The notes: a model not told the origin generated them from the sequence alone. Positions 9,359 to 22,171 are shown, numbered from the stretch's first letter. The stretch is 64,000 nt of DNA from Microbotryomycetes sp. JL201 (GCA_033819885.1 JAQYUZ010000025.1:170872-234871); one strand, 5' to 3'. Numbers and translations: made by a program.

Positions 9359-12300
9359 ATGGCGACGCGCAGGCCACCAGCGGCTGCAACAGCCAGGCGC
9401 ACACTCGCACAGACGTCGAGCATGGTGTCGAGTACGTCCACATCGTCGTCAACGTCGTCTGCATCAGTCGCGGCTCGCCAACAACAACAGCAGCATCACG
9501 CGCGCCAGCCGTCGACTGAAGCAACGCAGGCAGCGAAAGCTGCGATTGGGGCCGCAAACAAGCAACCGCGCATGTCGTACCGCCCTCGCGACGCCGAGGG
9601 CAACATCAACGTCGTCGTCCGATGCCGGTCAGTCGAAACAATCGTGGTCGTCACATGACTTCGCTGACTCTGCAAATCTATATAGTGCTCGATCAACTCA
9701 GGAAACCAATTCTGGAACAGCACTGACAACCGCAGTCAAGAGCCTGCGCGGCACGGCCGTCACTCTCACGAACCCCGCCCTCGCCCCTCCGCCAACTGCA
9801 CTCTCGACCGCAGCACCCATCTCGCGCACATACGACTTTGGCAGCAGGCCACAAGAGGGAAAAGAAGGACTCGGAAATGTCTTTGGCCCAGACGCCGACC
9901 AGGTGATGATCTACAACGATGTGGCGAGGCCGATCCTCGACGAAGTCTTGCGAGGCTACAATTGCACCATATTTGCATACGGCCAAACAGGAACCGGAAA
10001 AACGTGCGACCACTCCCGTCTCACTGCTGACATCCCACGCTGACAGTCGCAATCACAGCTATACCATGGAAGGCGACTTGTCGCTCGCTCGCGGCATCTC
10101 AACCTCGGCTGGCATCATTCCACGCACATTGTACTCTCTCTTTGCGAAACTGGCCGAAGACAAGTCGGACTTTTCGGTCCGATGCTCGTTTGTAGAGCTT
10201 TACAACGAAGAGCTGCGCGACTTGAACGCGCTCGATTACTCTGAACCAGGCTTCAACGCAGTGCCAGATACGAAACAGGGACCCGGCTCATCTGCTCCAT
10301 CGCTGGCCTCGAGCGGTTTGCGCATCTATGACGACAAAGTGACGGGCTCTGGAGTCATCATACAAGGCCTCGAAGAGACGTTGATTACGAGCGCCGAGGA
10401 CGGTCTGAGAGTCCTCAAACGAGGCAGCGAGCGCAGGCAGAGCGCATCAACAAATTGCAACGAACATTCAAGGTTCGTCGGCCAGCTCGTTCGCCCAATG
10501 AAAATGAGCTGATGTGCATCGTCTGTTTGCAGTCGAAGTCACTCAATCTTCACAATAACTATTCACATCAAAGAGCCGTCAAAAACGGGCGGCGAAGACT
10601 TGCTCAAAGTCGGCAAACTAAATCTGGTCGACTTGGCTGGATCCGAGAATATCGGGCGTTCCGGGGCTGTTCAAGGACGAGCGCGCGAAGCGGGCATGAT
10701 CAATACGAGCTTGCTCACGCTCGGCAGAGTCATCAACAAGCTCGTAGAGAAGCAATCTCACATTCCCTATCGGTAAACGGCGTCGCTCTTGCGTAGGGGA
10801 GCGATCACTTTGCTGACGAGCACGATGCAGCGAGTCGAAACTCACGAGGCTACTGCAAGACTCGCTTGGCGGTCGAACAAAGACTACAATTATTGCCACA
10901 ATCTCGCCAGTAAATTTCGACGAAACGGCTTCGACGCTCGACTATGCTTTGCGCGCAAAGAAGATTGAAAACAGGCCCGAGATCAATCAGCGCATGACCA
11001 AGAACGTGCTCTTGGGACAGTACGCAACAGAAATTGAGCGTCTGAAGCAGGACTTGGTAGTAAGCATCAAGCGTTGCGCTGGCGATTTTCTTTGCGCGTA
11101 AAGTTGACGGCGTCTCGTATTCTCAGTGCGCGAGGGAGAAAAATGGCATCTTTATCTCGTCCGAATCGTGGACGGAGATGAATGCCGACCAAGACGTTCG
11201 CCGGGCACAGCTTGAAGAAACAAAGCGCTTGCTTGAAGTCAACGATGCACAACTCGCTACGGCTCGAGATCAATTTGAGCAGGCGATGCGCATGCTCGGT
11301 ACTCGCGAGGAAGAACTCGTCAGAGCGAACCAAGCAATCCAAGCTCACCAAGACGAGATTCGCCGTACGTTCGTCCAGTTGGAAGGCGTGCAGGCGCGCC
11401 TCGAGCAAGAAACTGCGTTGCGCGAGGCTTTCGAAACAAGTCGCAAGGCTTGGCAGAGCACGGCAGGCGATGCCATCTCTGACGTGGCGGGACTCAGGGC
11501 TAAAATCGGTCCGTCCGGTTTCTGCACTTGTTTTAACGATCCTGATGTTTCTCCTTTGTCAGCTCGCAAGGCTAGCGTTGAGCGATCCAATCTGCGCACG
11601 CTAGAGACCGCTTCGTCAGCCATCTCGTCCCTCGCTTCCAATCTCACAAGCCAGCTCGACATCTTCAGACAAGAACAGGTCCAGAAAGTTGCGCAACGTC
11701 ATTCTGCCTTGGCAGCGCTCGATCAACACCAGCAAGCGGAAGTGCAAGCTTTTTCAGCCGAGGTTCAGGCTCAAATCGCCTCGATTCGTTCGAGACGTGA
11801 GGCAGCGACAGGCGACCTCGATGCGCTGCACTCGCACATCACATCATTTGAGGACATTGTTGAGGCAAAAAGCTCGGCTTTGATGGAAGAGCTTTCTCGC
11901 AAAGCAAGTTTGTTGGCCTCGGAGCAACGAAAGGCGATGGGCTCGATCGTGTCTCGCTTGACGTCGCATGCCGAGCAGGTACGTCTGAGCGCAAGACAGC
12001 GGCATGCTTGAGCTGATTGCCGTTGTCACACATCTTTGTAGACGGCGCAAGCGATGCTAACAATAGTCGAGCCCGTGCTGGCGACCCAAACACGGATCTC
12101 AGAGCTGTTACAACAGAACAAGCAAGCGATAGCCGAGCTCGAAACTCGAGAGGAGGCTTGCTTGAAAGACGAGGTCTGTTTCGCTTCGCTGGCAAAGAAG
12201 TTCACTTGACTGATCCTCGGATCGCAGAACGCAAGATTGCGAAATACCGTTGTCGAGTTGAAGGCCGAATTGGACCGAGAGCGGTGTCGAAGCGAAGTAG

Positions 12301-13597
12301 AAGATGGCGAGCTTGTGGCGCTTTTGCAGTCACGGCTCAAGGACAGATCTAGTCAGCGAGCCGAGCGGATGGACAAGGCGGCAGCGTCAGTTGCATTTAC
12401 AGTCGAAAGCGAAAGCACAAAGAAGGTTGCAGATTTTGAGCAAAGGAGGGAAACGCTGCAAAGGCTCCGGTCACAGGAGGACGGCGTGGTGGAGAGTGTC
12501 AATGCAGGCGTCTCATCAGTCGCCAAGCAAGCCGAAGCTGACAGAGAGGTGTGTCTAATGTCACGGTCGTCGCAGCAGCCACTCATGCTCGCTTTGCGCA
12601 GTCGCTTTCGCAAAGCCTTCAGAGCGTTCTGGCGCAATTGGAATCGAACGAAAACGATGCGCAAAGCGCAATCGCTACACGAATCGCGTTCGTCGATTCC
12701 ACATGCCGGGAAATGGGTATCGCGCGCGTTCAATGTGAGCTTTTCGGCGTTCAGTCAGATGAGCGTTGAACTGATACTTGACGGACCAGTTCACCAGCGT
12801 ACCGCCGAGACCCAAACCCAGGTGCTCGGCGCCATCAATGACATGGTGTCTTTGGCCGAGTCTGGCGCTGATCGGATTGAGTCACACATACACAGCATGT
12901 CGACTGGTATTCAGATTGGTGCTAGTAGCCTCAGACTCACAGTAAGCGTTCTTTAGGTTGCACAAGGAATCGCATGAGCTGATTCCTACGATTTCAGCTG
13001 GACGGAATGGCCCAGTCTGAAAATTCACTGGTTACAGAGACTGTTCAACAGTTAGTCGACCTGAAAGGTCACGTCGATGTGTATCTATCGAAAGACATCA
13101 AAATAGATGTTTCTACCGGACAAACTCCTCGCAAGCGCGTGTGGCCCGGCGATCTCCTCGCACCGGTTGTTGACTTGGACAGCTCATCGAGGACATTGGT
13201 GGTGGAGAAGCTCTTGAGCGCTAAAGAAGTTTACGGAGGTTTGGACCAGGCACTCGCATTGAGTGAGATCGATTCGAACGGATTTGCGCCCGAATCAAAC
13301 GACACGTTTGCCGAAAATAACGACAGCGTCGACGACACGACTTCAGATTCCACGCCGTGTAACGATGACGATGACGATGCACTTGACTTGCAGACTAGAG
13401 CTGCCGACGCCGAATATGCCTCGCCAACGCCCCCGAGCGCCCGGTCTCTAACACCTATCGAAATCGAAACCAATGCGAGTGTGGACGCTGCGAAGCTTGT
13501 ACCGCTCATCAAGAAGAGCTCGCTCGATTCGATTGTGGCGCTTGATGAACGTGACCACAATTCAAAGCCAGGTACTCGAGTGGCGCGCATGCGATAG
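9359..13597 (+). CDS. bimC: Kinesin-5 (BimC/Cut7/Eg5), bipolar mitotic motor
   Basis: Roughly 1,200 aa from about ten exons; the ATG at 9359 sits in a strong context (AACGCCATGG). The motor domain has [32 protein letters not shown], the P-loop [10 protein letters not shown] (split by an intron before YTMEGD), switch [15 protein letters not shown] (exon junction about 10470/10530), switch [18 protein letters not shown] and [16 protein letters not shown] long coiled-coil stalk follows. Near the C-terminus [17 protein letters not shown] is the BimC box, whose Thr is the conserved Cdk1 site that targets kinesin-5 to the spindle. The tail ends RVARMR. Kinesin-5 tetramers slide antiparallel microtubules and separate spindle poles. 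It is divergently paired with WRAP73. Confidence 0.95.
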
Positions 13598-13716
13598 ATA
13601 CGCGAGATGCGTGGCGTGAATGGTGTCTGACTGATTGTGTATCTATGCTCGTCTCGTCTGTGTCTCTTACATCTCTGTGCAACGAACGCCTCGCCTGTTG
13701 TCTTCTATCCACCGCC

Positions 13717-15088
13717 ATGGAGCCGCTCGGGCCTCGAGTGGCCATCGTGCTGCGGCCTTTGCAGATGGCGACACTCGTACTCCTGCACGTCGTATTTGCA
13801 TTGTGTCGGTTGTTTGTGCTCGTCAAACGCCTGTTTGCTCGTGCAGCGCTCGAGTATACTCGTGCACGTCGTCGTGCACATCCGCCAAGAGACGAACAAC
13901 GCACAGTACCATTATCGTTCGAGCCCGACAGCGTCAAAAAGAGGTGGTCAAAGCTACCAAGTCATGTCGCGATCGTGTTTGTCGACTGTACGTGGTGGAA
14001 CGTGCTTCGAATCCGTGCGAGCGGACTTGTTCGATGGACAATGAGAGACAGTCACGCTGCCGGGGACGATAGAGACGTACAGGAAGATGTTAGAAAAGTG
14101 AAGGATATGGTCAAAGACGTCGATAAGCTCGTCAGATGGTGCGAGCAACTCGAGATTAGAGAAGTCAGTTTGTACGACGACAAGGGTGAGCAACAGAGAC
14201 GAACAACGTTACAAAGCTCCGTATCGCAAGAGAATTGATCGTTCAAGATCGGTCAACAGGTTTACTCGACAAGTATGCAGACGTTGTCGCAAGTTTGCTG
14301 GGTCGTTCGTTCCCGACCGATGGCGTTATTGACGACGTCGCGGGCGGATTCAAAAAGCTCAAGATTGCATCAAACGTTCTCATGTCGCGGTCAAAGAGGA
14401 TAAATGAGCTCGCTCTTCCGAGAGGCGAGGTCGATAGCGGATGTGGCGTGTCTGATGCTGGACCTGAAGGTCAGACAGCCACCGTGTCGATATGGTATCA
14501 ACACCGTCTCTGGTGCTGATTGCTGAGTTTCTTGACAGGCGCACTAACTCCTACAACCCTGTCAAAGGCGACCTGCATCACCATCAATTTGCTCTCGAGG
14601 CGATCCGGGCAAATTCAGTTGGCGACCGTAGCACAGACATTGGCTCGAGCACGACAAAAGGGCATACATACTGTCGAAACAATCACAACAGAGCTTGTCA
14701 CAGAAACAATAGAAAGTGAGCTTTCGATTTTTTTTTTATTTTTTATTTTTTTTTTTGCCTCTCTCGCGTGGCCGATCACTCACGCTCGTGAATGTTGTCG
14801 CAGATTCGAGTTTTGGCGATCCACAACTGATGCTCGTGCTTGGAGGACCTTATCTACGGTTGCACGGCTTTCCGCCATGGCAAATTAAACTTACCGAAAT
14901 GTTGTACGTCCCTTAGATTTCGTTGAACGTTTTCGAGACTCGATCAAGGTGACAAGCTCATGATTGGTTCATTTTCGTACAGTCATCACCCTTCTCCGTC
15001 GTGGTTGCCACCACCCGTATTGACAGACAGAATCTTTGCAAGCGCGTTGGACTTGTATGGCGGGGCAGAGATGCGTTTCGGACGTTGA
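13717..15088 (+). CDS. NUS1: Nus1 (NgBR), subunit of dehydrodolichyl diphosphate synthase
   Basis: Join 13717..14185, 14260..14469, 14539..14715, 14804..14903 and 14983..15088 keeps frame and gives 353 aa. The ATG at 13717 has the best context (ACCGCCATGG) and precedes an N-terminal membrane segment (QMATLVLLHVVFALCRLFVL). The cis-prenyltransferase-like domain has VRWCEQLEIREVSLYDDKG, ATCITINLLSRRSGQ, LVLGGPYLRLHGFPPWQIKL and ends ALDLYGGAEMRFGR. The C-terminal R-x-G (RFG) is the motif through which Nus1 contributes to the active site of its catalytic partner. The complex makes the dolichol backbone used for N-glycosylation, O-mannosylation and GPI anchors, on which GPI18 and PMT1 in this window depend. 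It follows kinesin-5 by 119 bp on the same strand. Confidence 0.92.
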
Positions 15089-15419
15089 ACCTCGTGTTCG
15101 ACTGTTCGACAGCTGTAAAACATTGTACGAGACCAGAGGAAGCCGAGGTAGACAAGCAAGGTGGTGCCATGTGTGAAACCCGAGTTACAAAAGACAAACA
15201 TTCACGTGATTGAGTGTGATTGTACAGCGGAGACCGCCACCAAAAAAAAAGGCAGGCTGATGATACAGAAGAAAACAAAGCTGTCGTGCGCGCGAACGCG
15301 CCCGCGCCAAGGTGGAATACACGTGCCTTTCTCAAGACTCGCAATTTCCTCGAGATTACTAATCCCGATTGATGAGCGTCAAAAGTGTCTGTCGCGAACG
15401 ATCATGGACCGTATTTTCA
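15089..15419. other. Convergent intergenic region between NUS1 and the Ppz phosphatase
   Basis: The 331 bases between two converging 3' ends hold no supported gene. An A9 run is at 15242-15250. I see no RNA gene. Confidence 0.5.
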
Positions 15420-17293
15420 TCAGGCAGACGATTGCGTCTGTGCGCCTGCCAACCTTCGCCTGTGTTTGCTCAGCTCTTTCTTGAGCGCAGCGTTATCCAG
15501 CGGCTAACGTCAAGGGGGCGTGTCAAAAGACTGTCACGTCGTGGATCGGGCTGCTCACCTTCAAAAGCTCGAACGAGCACAGCAAGTCGGTCGAGACGCT
15601 CATAGCCGCGCCAAAGTTGTCAAATTCGCCTGAAAAAGTCGCAAGCAAGTCAGCCGCTAGAATTGATTCGAGTATGGCTTGCAGGAATGCGCACCGCAAT
15701 AGTTTCTGCAAACGAAAGTGGTCAGTGACTCTTTTCGGCAAACGACCGCAAGGAGACGACTGACGGAGCGGAAAATATGGTGACAAGCGTTCGTTCGTTC
15801 CAAAACTCGTACCCGTCTGCCCGTGTTTCGCTCGTTAGCTGCTAATGTCTGCAGGAAGGCTCCAGGCAGCTTGACTCGCCTTCAACCACCATGTGTGCTC
15901 GACATATCAAGTCAAAATCGTACCGCGCCAAAAAGGCGCTGATGACCGTCTTGCCAAAGCAGTAGCTGACGCCTCGCTCGTTGTCTTCCCAATCGAGCGC
16001 CGTATCGCTTGGATCACTCCACAGCAAATCATTCAGCAAGCCGTAATCGGGTACGTCTGTCGGTCTCGATATTCTTCGAATGTCGTCCATTGACGACAGT
16101 GAGGGTGATAAGCCGCCGTGTACGCAAAAGATTTTCGACGCGACTACGGCCGCGATCGGGAGGCAGTTGAACACGTCGATGAATGTTTTCCAAATTTTAA
16201 TGTTACACCGTCGCTTGCACTCGTCGTAGAACCCGTAGACTGCAGTGCGTGGACATGCCTTCGTTAGCGGCCGATGACGATGGAACCCAAGTTGTCGGAC
16301 GAGCTCACCTCGTGTCACGTTTGCACACTCGTGGTTGCCGCGCAACAAGAAAAAGTTTTCAGGGTATTTGATCTTGTAGCACAGCAGCAGCAAGATTGTC
16401 TCGAGGCTCTGCTTGCCTCTGTCGACGTAGTCGCCCAGGAACAAGTAGTTTGCCGCCGGTGGGAATCCGCACATCTCAAACAGCCTGATCAAGTCGCTAT
16501 ACTGGCCGTGCACGTCTCCTACGATCTTGACTGGTGGTGACAACTCGATCAAAGTTGGTTGTGACAAGAAGACTTCGCGCGCCGTCTGACAGATTGCCGT
16601 AATCTCTGCGTTTTTAAGGCAGACTGATTTCGACACTTTGCCAGAATAGCCCGTGTCGAGCAGTCTGGCGATCATGTCGTCAATGTCAAACATTTGACTC
16701 GGTTTGGACGCTGATGTGGGCGACGTTGACAGGTATTGGGTCGGTGGCCCAGTCGCTGTTGTTGGAGTGGGAGGCACTGACGACGACGGTGTCGCGACCG
16801 CGGTGGTTGCGATGCTCGACAGTTGTGATGACTGTTGCATTTGTTGCTGCCCGCCGGCTGGGCCTGCTTGCGAGCCAGAGGCAGTTGCAGAGCCCGGGCC
16901 CGTGATCGGGTTCGACAAGATCGGGGCCTGCCCGTCCGTCGCTGCACTGGATGCGACTTGGCCAGAGTCTGATTGAACTGCAGCAGTGGTTGCTGCCGCT
17001 GTTGGTGATGCCGCTCCTGCTGCGGTGGAAGACGAGGCGACGAGGGACGATGACGCCGCCGGTCGTCCGTCAGCGCCGACCGTCGGCGCCGAGTTCGCTG
17101 TCGCCGTGCCGGCTTGTCTCGAAGGTGTACCATCTTGCCTCGTCGTTGCTGCTGTCGCTCCAATGTTGTTGCTGTTGCTGGCGCTGGCAGTGCTCTGGAT
17201 CGTGTCGGTCCGCGGCAGCCCGCTGCCAGAGTCACCGCTTGACGTGCTCAGCGACCGCCGCTGCTTTTTGTCTTTTGACGAGGAGTTGCCCAT
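15420..17293 (-). CDS. PPZ1: Ppz-type Ser/Thr protein phosphatase (PP1-like) with myristoylated N-terminus
   Basis: Start ATG at 17293 gives [14 protein letters not shown], an N-myristoylation motif typical of Ppz1/Pzl-1. A roughly 220-residue Ser/Thr/Ala/Gln-rich region precedes the catalytic domain: [53 protein letters not shown] (intron of 69 bp at 16240-16308), [66 protein letters not shown] and [14 protein letters not shown]. All metal ligands (DVH, GD..DRG, GNHE, H) are present. The last short exon ([10 protein letters not shown].., stop at 15420-15422) follows a gtgagc intron and is less certain. Ppz enzymes are fungus-specific and regulate cation homeostasis and cell-wall integrity. 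Confidence 0.92.
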
Positions 17294-17681
17294 CGTCGCT
17301 CGTCCGCCCAAGCGACTAGGCGGGCGGGCCGAGGGCGGGCACGGGGGACGCGCGTGCGAGTGGGGCCGCTGCTCGCCAAGACCTCGGGCAGGCAATCACC
17401 TGCAGCTGACTCGCGCTCGGCTTCAAGCTTGTGCAGACAATTTGCTGCAACAGGCGGGCACAAAAAACGTCGGGCGTCGTCAAGACAGTCGGATCGCGCA
17501 GTGCGTGAGAGAGCGCAATCAGCAGGCGGCGATCACATGTCAATTACACAATTTGACCAATTGCATTGCAGTGCACTCCAACACCGGAAAAGACATAACA
17601 AATGATAAGCACGGCAGCGGCACAAACTCGAGTTCTGTTCAAAACACGTTTCTTTTTCCGCCCGTCGTTGATCGGTCCAGC
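17294..17681. other. Spacer between the Ppz gene start and the SAC1 3' end
   Basis: This 388-base interval holds the Ppz promoter/5' UTR and the SAC1 3' flank (both genes are on the minus strand). Open frames crossing it are GC-rich shadows. I see no other feature. Confidence 0.5.
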
Positions 17682-20414
17682 TTAATCCTGCTTGGCCGTC
17701 GAGCCATTGCCACTCGCACCACCACTCAACATGGGCAGCACCGAATTGGCAACCGTGTGCTTCTTCGTCTGGCCTTCAACGCTCTTGACCTTGGCCATGC
17801 GCAGAGGACGTCCCCGACGACCAGACTCGTACCCTTTGCCATTGTAGTTGAGCACATCGTCGATGCTGACGAGCTTGGGATGTGAGACATAGTAGATGCC
17901 ATTGTTCGTGATAAAGTTGAACGTGAGAAACAGAATGCCGACGGCAAGCAAAGCAAACCGCTTGCTGGCGAGAATATGGTCTGCGCAACCCCAGCCGTCG
18001 TCAGCACTTGCCGAGCCAAGCGCTGCAAGAAAGCCCCCTCACCGTCAATAAATTGAGGGGCAACCAGCACGAACAAGAGACCGAGTACGGCCGACAACAA
18101 GATCCAAGGTGTCTGTCGGACCAACAATTAGAGCGTCAGTCAACGGTCTCTCATGTGAGCGCATGCTTCGTTCCACGGACATATCTGACCAACAGCGTTC
18201 GCTGGTCGCGCCAACTTTGCGTATCGCCTTTGCGAGGCTGCCATGCGCCAGTCACGAGGTCATACGCGTCTTGACGAGGGCCGTCAAGATAGTTGTTCTT
18301 GATGTAGCGTACGAGAGAATTAACGCCATCTTGCAACGCTCCCTCTTTCGAACGTTTGCCCGTGCGCGTGTAATCCGTCTTGAGCGCACCAGTGCCACTG
18401 TATGCTCTGCTGACCACGTCAGCATTGTCTGCCCACACTGCAAAGCATGCCGACGGTAAGTTCCGGTGAATCAAAGCGTAGGAGAGTCTACTTGGCCCGC
18501 TTACCGTGACGGAACAAGCTCAAGAATGCAGAGTGCTCGTCGATCGACTCTTTCGTGCTGAGGACACCAATCTGCCGCAATTGGTTGTTGAGTACCCACT
18601 TGCCGAGAGCACTCTGCACAACATTTGTACGGTCGAGACTGCAAGGTATCGTTCCATTTTTAGGATCTACTCGAAGTGAATACTCCAGGCTTGCTCACCA
18701 GTCCATGCAGTTTGTGCGGACGACTGACGTCTGAGTTTGCTGAGGTCGAGATGGTGACTGTGTAGCGTCATGGAAAAAGTAGCTGCAGATTCTTGTGTCA
18801 GCCTGCAAGATCGGGAGTGTCCTTGCGCAACGACGACGTCATCCTACCCTTGACGCTGCAGTTCATCCCCAAGACCGTCAATCAGGACCGACACACGGTC
18901 AAACCGTAAACCTTTGCACTCGTGGTGGAAATCAAAGTAGGTGTAGTGTACGCGCGGATTCCTCATGGCCTCGATCGCTTTTTCGTATGCCTCTTTGACG
19001 GGCTTTTCATAGCCTTTCTGGTTGACGAGGTTGACGAGGTATTGGTCTCCATACTGCTCGATTTGCGCGTCAAAGTGTCGCTGCAGAGACTCGGCCTAGG
19101 ATCGGGAAGGCGTTGGTCAAATCGCCTTCCGAGAAAGAACGAGTTTACGCGCTTACTGTCGAAGACAGGTCCATGACTTTGAGGTCTGGCTTGTATCGCA
19201 GATTGACAATCTCTGCCCAGTAGACGGGTACGCTGCCACGAGTCTGAACGTACGAGAACCGGATGTCGCCACGAGCGGGTGAGCCTGGAGCGCTCTTCTC
19301 GCCCTGGGCATCGAGCAGCAGGACCTGCTCCGTTTCGTTAAAGTTGGACACATTGCCCTCGCGGTCAATACCGCGTGAAAAGTACCGCGTGCCGGCACGG
19401 TACCTGTTGCGGCGCGAGATCAAGCCAAATAGCACCTGGCGACCGTTGATGGTCGCGTCTTTGAATTCGAAGAAGCCGAAAATGACGGGCAAGATGAAGC
19501 GCTTGCAATCTTTGTCCGATGTGCTCGTACTCGTATCGATCAATTTACGTTGCAAGTGACGGTTCCAAAAGAAGCGGTCGTCTGCCTGAATCGCCGTATG
19601 CGCCAAGAGTCAGCAAGTGTCTCGCGTGTTTCTGATTCACTCGATTCTGTGCAGCGCACCCTTTGCCACAATGGTTGATCCGCATTGCCGACTTGCTTTT
19701 GCAACCTGGTCGTGACATCGTACGAGCCGCCGTACGTAAAGTAGAAGGGCGCCGAGTACAAGTGGCTCTTGAGCAATCCTAGCAGATATGCCTCGTCGGG
19801 TTCTGCGAGCAGTTGTGTCGTCGTTGAGCGTTCGATCGGAAACACGGAAAAGTCTGTCGCGGCGTAGACGGGCGTCGACAGGATTGTGGCGACCTTGTTG
19901 CGCTTTGTGATGACGACGAGGTAGTCGGCTGAAACGTAGGGCGGCAGGAGTCGAGGTTACATTTTTGATTGCGAGTTAAATGTCATGCACACGAGTTTCG
20001 TGCAGGCGCGCGCGCGAGAGAGAGAATAAGGCAACGGGGGGGCAATGCACAGTCAGCTCGCCGTCCGGCGACGTTCTGGAAAGCTTTGGGGCCCGGGCGC
20101 GGCGGCCGAGAACTGACATTGGAGCAGCGTAATGATGCCAAAGAGGCCGTAGACGACTTGAGTGCTGTCACGTTTAGCTGGTGGATTGTTGCCAGCTGTG
20201 CCAGCGCGTGTGTGTGCGTGTGCGAGTGCATGTGTGTGTCAGTGACGAGTGTTGCGTGAATGCGCCTGGCAAAGAGGTGTGACTGACCTGCGATCGACAC
20301 GTTGCCCGAAGCCCGGTCAATTGTGAGCGTCTCTGCCTTTTCGCTGTCACCGACGAGCGTGTACGCGTCGTCGCTGATGTACAGGCGCAGGTCCGAGTGG
20401 AGCGTCGAGGCCAT
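17682..20414 (-). CDS. SAC1: Sac1 phosphoinositide phosphatase
   Basis: The start is [18 protein letters not shown] at 20414. The SAC domain follows in several exons: [117 protein letters not shown]. An exon junction near 18660-18710 rebuilds [15 protein letters not shown], the catalytic Cys-x5-Arg loop. After [20 protein letters not shown] and a helical region come two membrane segments ([18 protein letters not shown] and [15 protein letters not shown]), giving the ER/Golgi tail anchor expected for Sac1. The C-terminus is [12 protein letters not shown] and a short Gly/Ser tail. Sac1 dephosphorylates PI4P at ER membranes and ER-PM contacts. A stretch at 19960-20280 is an intron-rich part of the gene with a GT-rich run. 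Confidence 0.95.
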
Positions 20415-20676
20415 GGCGGGCGGGCGAGCGACGATCGAGTCTCGCCGTTGGCTGTGGGATGGCCGATCTGAACAATCTCAAAGTCGCTTGCTGACTGTTC
20501 CGAAGGACGTGCGTGGCGTTAGAGCAGAGGCGAAAGCGCTCAGCTGCCGGTTGCGCTTGGTTCCATTCACTCTTGCCCCTTTTCAGGTTGCCGAGGGGCC
20601 GTCTCCGCCGCCGCTCCCGCACTCAGTCCAATACAAACGGCATCTTCCTTTGCCCGGTCGAGTTCCTCGCACTTGC

Positions 20677-22171
20677 ATGGCGACGGCGACGGCGTTGCGG
20701 TCGGCGACGTCCACGAGCGCCAAAGGTGAGTCAGCAACACACACGCACAACTTGCTCCCGCGCCGCGTGCACGTCATTTATAAGAGTACAGTCACGTCAT
20801 TGACGCTCTTCGTCTCGCGCAGACCGGCTGCCGGTTCTGGACGCGCTCAGGCCCGACTTTCGACACTCCGAGTTTGCGATAGAGTCATTCATCAAGCACG
20901 AACTCAACATCAAATTGGACGCAGACGAAACAATATGCAAGCAGTACGCAGAGACAGGCACGTGCACGAAAGCCGTCAGCTGTCCGTTCAGGCACGTGAC
21001 GCCCGCACCCACAAACTTTCAACCGCCTCCGCCCGTGCCAAAGGAGGTACACGCGCGTACAGTGTGCAAACATTGGTTGCGAGGTTTGTGCAAAAAGGGA
21101 AAAAAATGCGACTTTATGCACGAGTACAACTTGCGCAAGATGCCAGAGTGCTGGTTCTTTGCAAAGTACGGATTCTGCTCAAACGGTGACGAGGTGCGAA
21201 GCGTGTGATGCGAATGTGCGTTTGAGACCTAACCAACTAATGACTGTTCTCTTGTTGCGTCACGCCAGTGCATGTACCTGCACGTGACAGACGACATGCG
21301 AGTGCGCGAGTGCCCCCAGTACCGCAAAGGCTTTTGCCGTAAAGGTCAGTCCCGACTCGTGCTCGCGCCCGTCTCGTCGACTTGTCAGAAGTGGCTGACA
21401 TTTGTGTCGGTGGCCTGTGACAGGACCGGACTGTCCACTCAAACATATTCGACAGGTCATCTGCACTGATTACGTCGTTGGATTTTGCCGCCGGGGGCCG
21501 GAATGCCCGTTTGGACAGTCAGTCATTCCTTTCCATTCGTGCCTTGAAACGAATGGAACTGATTCGCTCTTCCTCGTTGCCAGCCCTAAGTTTGAACCCG
21601 AGCCAGAGCCGGCGTTGTCGTCGACGCGTATTCCCGACGTTTCGGGCGCACGTTTCTTGCCAGAAGCAACTTTCCGGTTGAAACGAAAAGACTGGCTCGA
21701 GCACGCCGCCGACCCAATGTCAACCGTGCGCGCGCCGCCACAGTTCAATGCAGACAGGCCAGGCTTTGTCAAGCGAGATTTGAGGTGGGTGTCGCGCCGG
21801 ACTTGACCATCTATCAAAAATTTGACTGATCGCGTTTCTCGTTGGTTGCAGCCAAATCGACTGCTTCAAGTGCGGACAGAAAGGGTCAGTCGGATACAGC
21901 GGATTGACGGCGTTCCAGAACATCTACTGACAGACACCCCTCGATCGTGCTAGACATTACGCAAATCAGTGAGTATGATTTCTTGGGCTCGAATCCGACA
22001 AGTGCTAAGCAATCCCGACTTGGATCTTTGCAGTTGTCCGAATCCTGCGGTGGTCAGTCGCTGGCAGTGTGACAACGTCCGCGAGACCTTTTGCTGACAC
22101 CCGTCACGTTCTGACAGCCTGGAGATCGTGGAGGCCTGCATCGATACCAGCAACAGCGTTATACAGGCTAG
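20677..22171 (+). CDS. YTH1: Yth1/CPSF30 polyadenylation factor with five CCCH fingers and a CCHC knuckle
   Basis: Nine exons, 20677..20725, 20823..21193, 21269..21344, 21424..21517, 21584..21784, 21852..21884, 21954..21968, 22034..22052 and 22118..22171, keep frame and give 303 aa. Five CCCH fingers start at CKQYAETGTC, CKHWLRGLC, CWFFAKYGFC, CPQYRKGFC and CTDYVVGFC. After a linker, three tiny exons encode the zinc knuckle CFKCGQKGHYANHC. The protein ends PAVPGDRGGLHRYQQQRYTG, a conserved CPSF4-like tail. CPSF30 recognises the poly(A) signal within the cleavage and polyadenylation complex. S. cerevisiae Yth1 lacks the knuckle, so this one is the metazoan-like form. Exon 7 is only 15 nt. Without the last intron the protein would end slightly earlier at 22097. 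Confidence 0.93.

Noticed and set aside
16274-17885. Long plus-strand Ala/Val-rich frames opposite the Ppz gene
   Set aside because: They are the antisense of the Ser/Thr/Gln-rich N-terminus and show no motif; the minus strand has the complete phosphatase.
20020-20280. GT-rich stretch in the SAC1 region as a regulatory repeat
   Set aside because: It lies in intron-rich sequence near the SAC1 5' end and is too short and irregular to support a separate feature.
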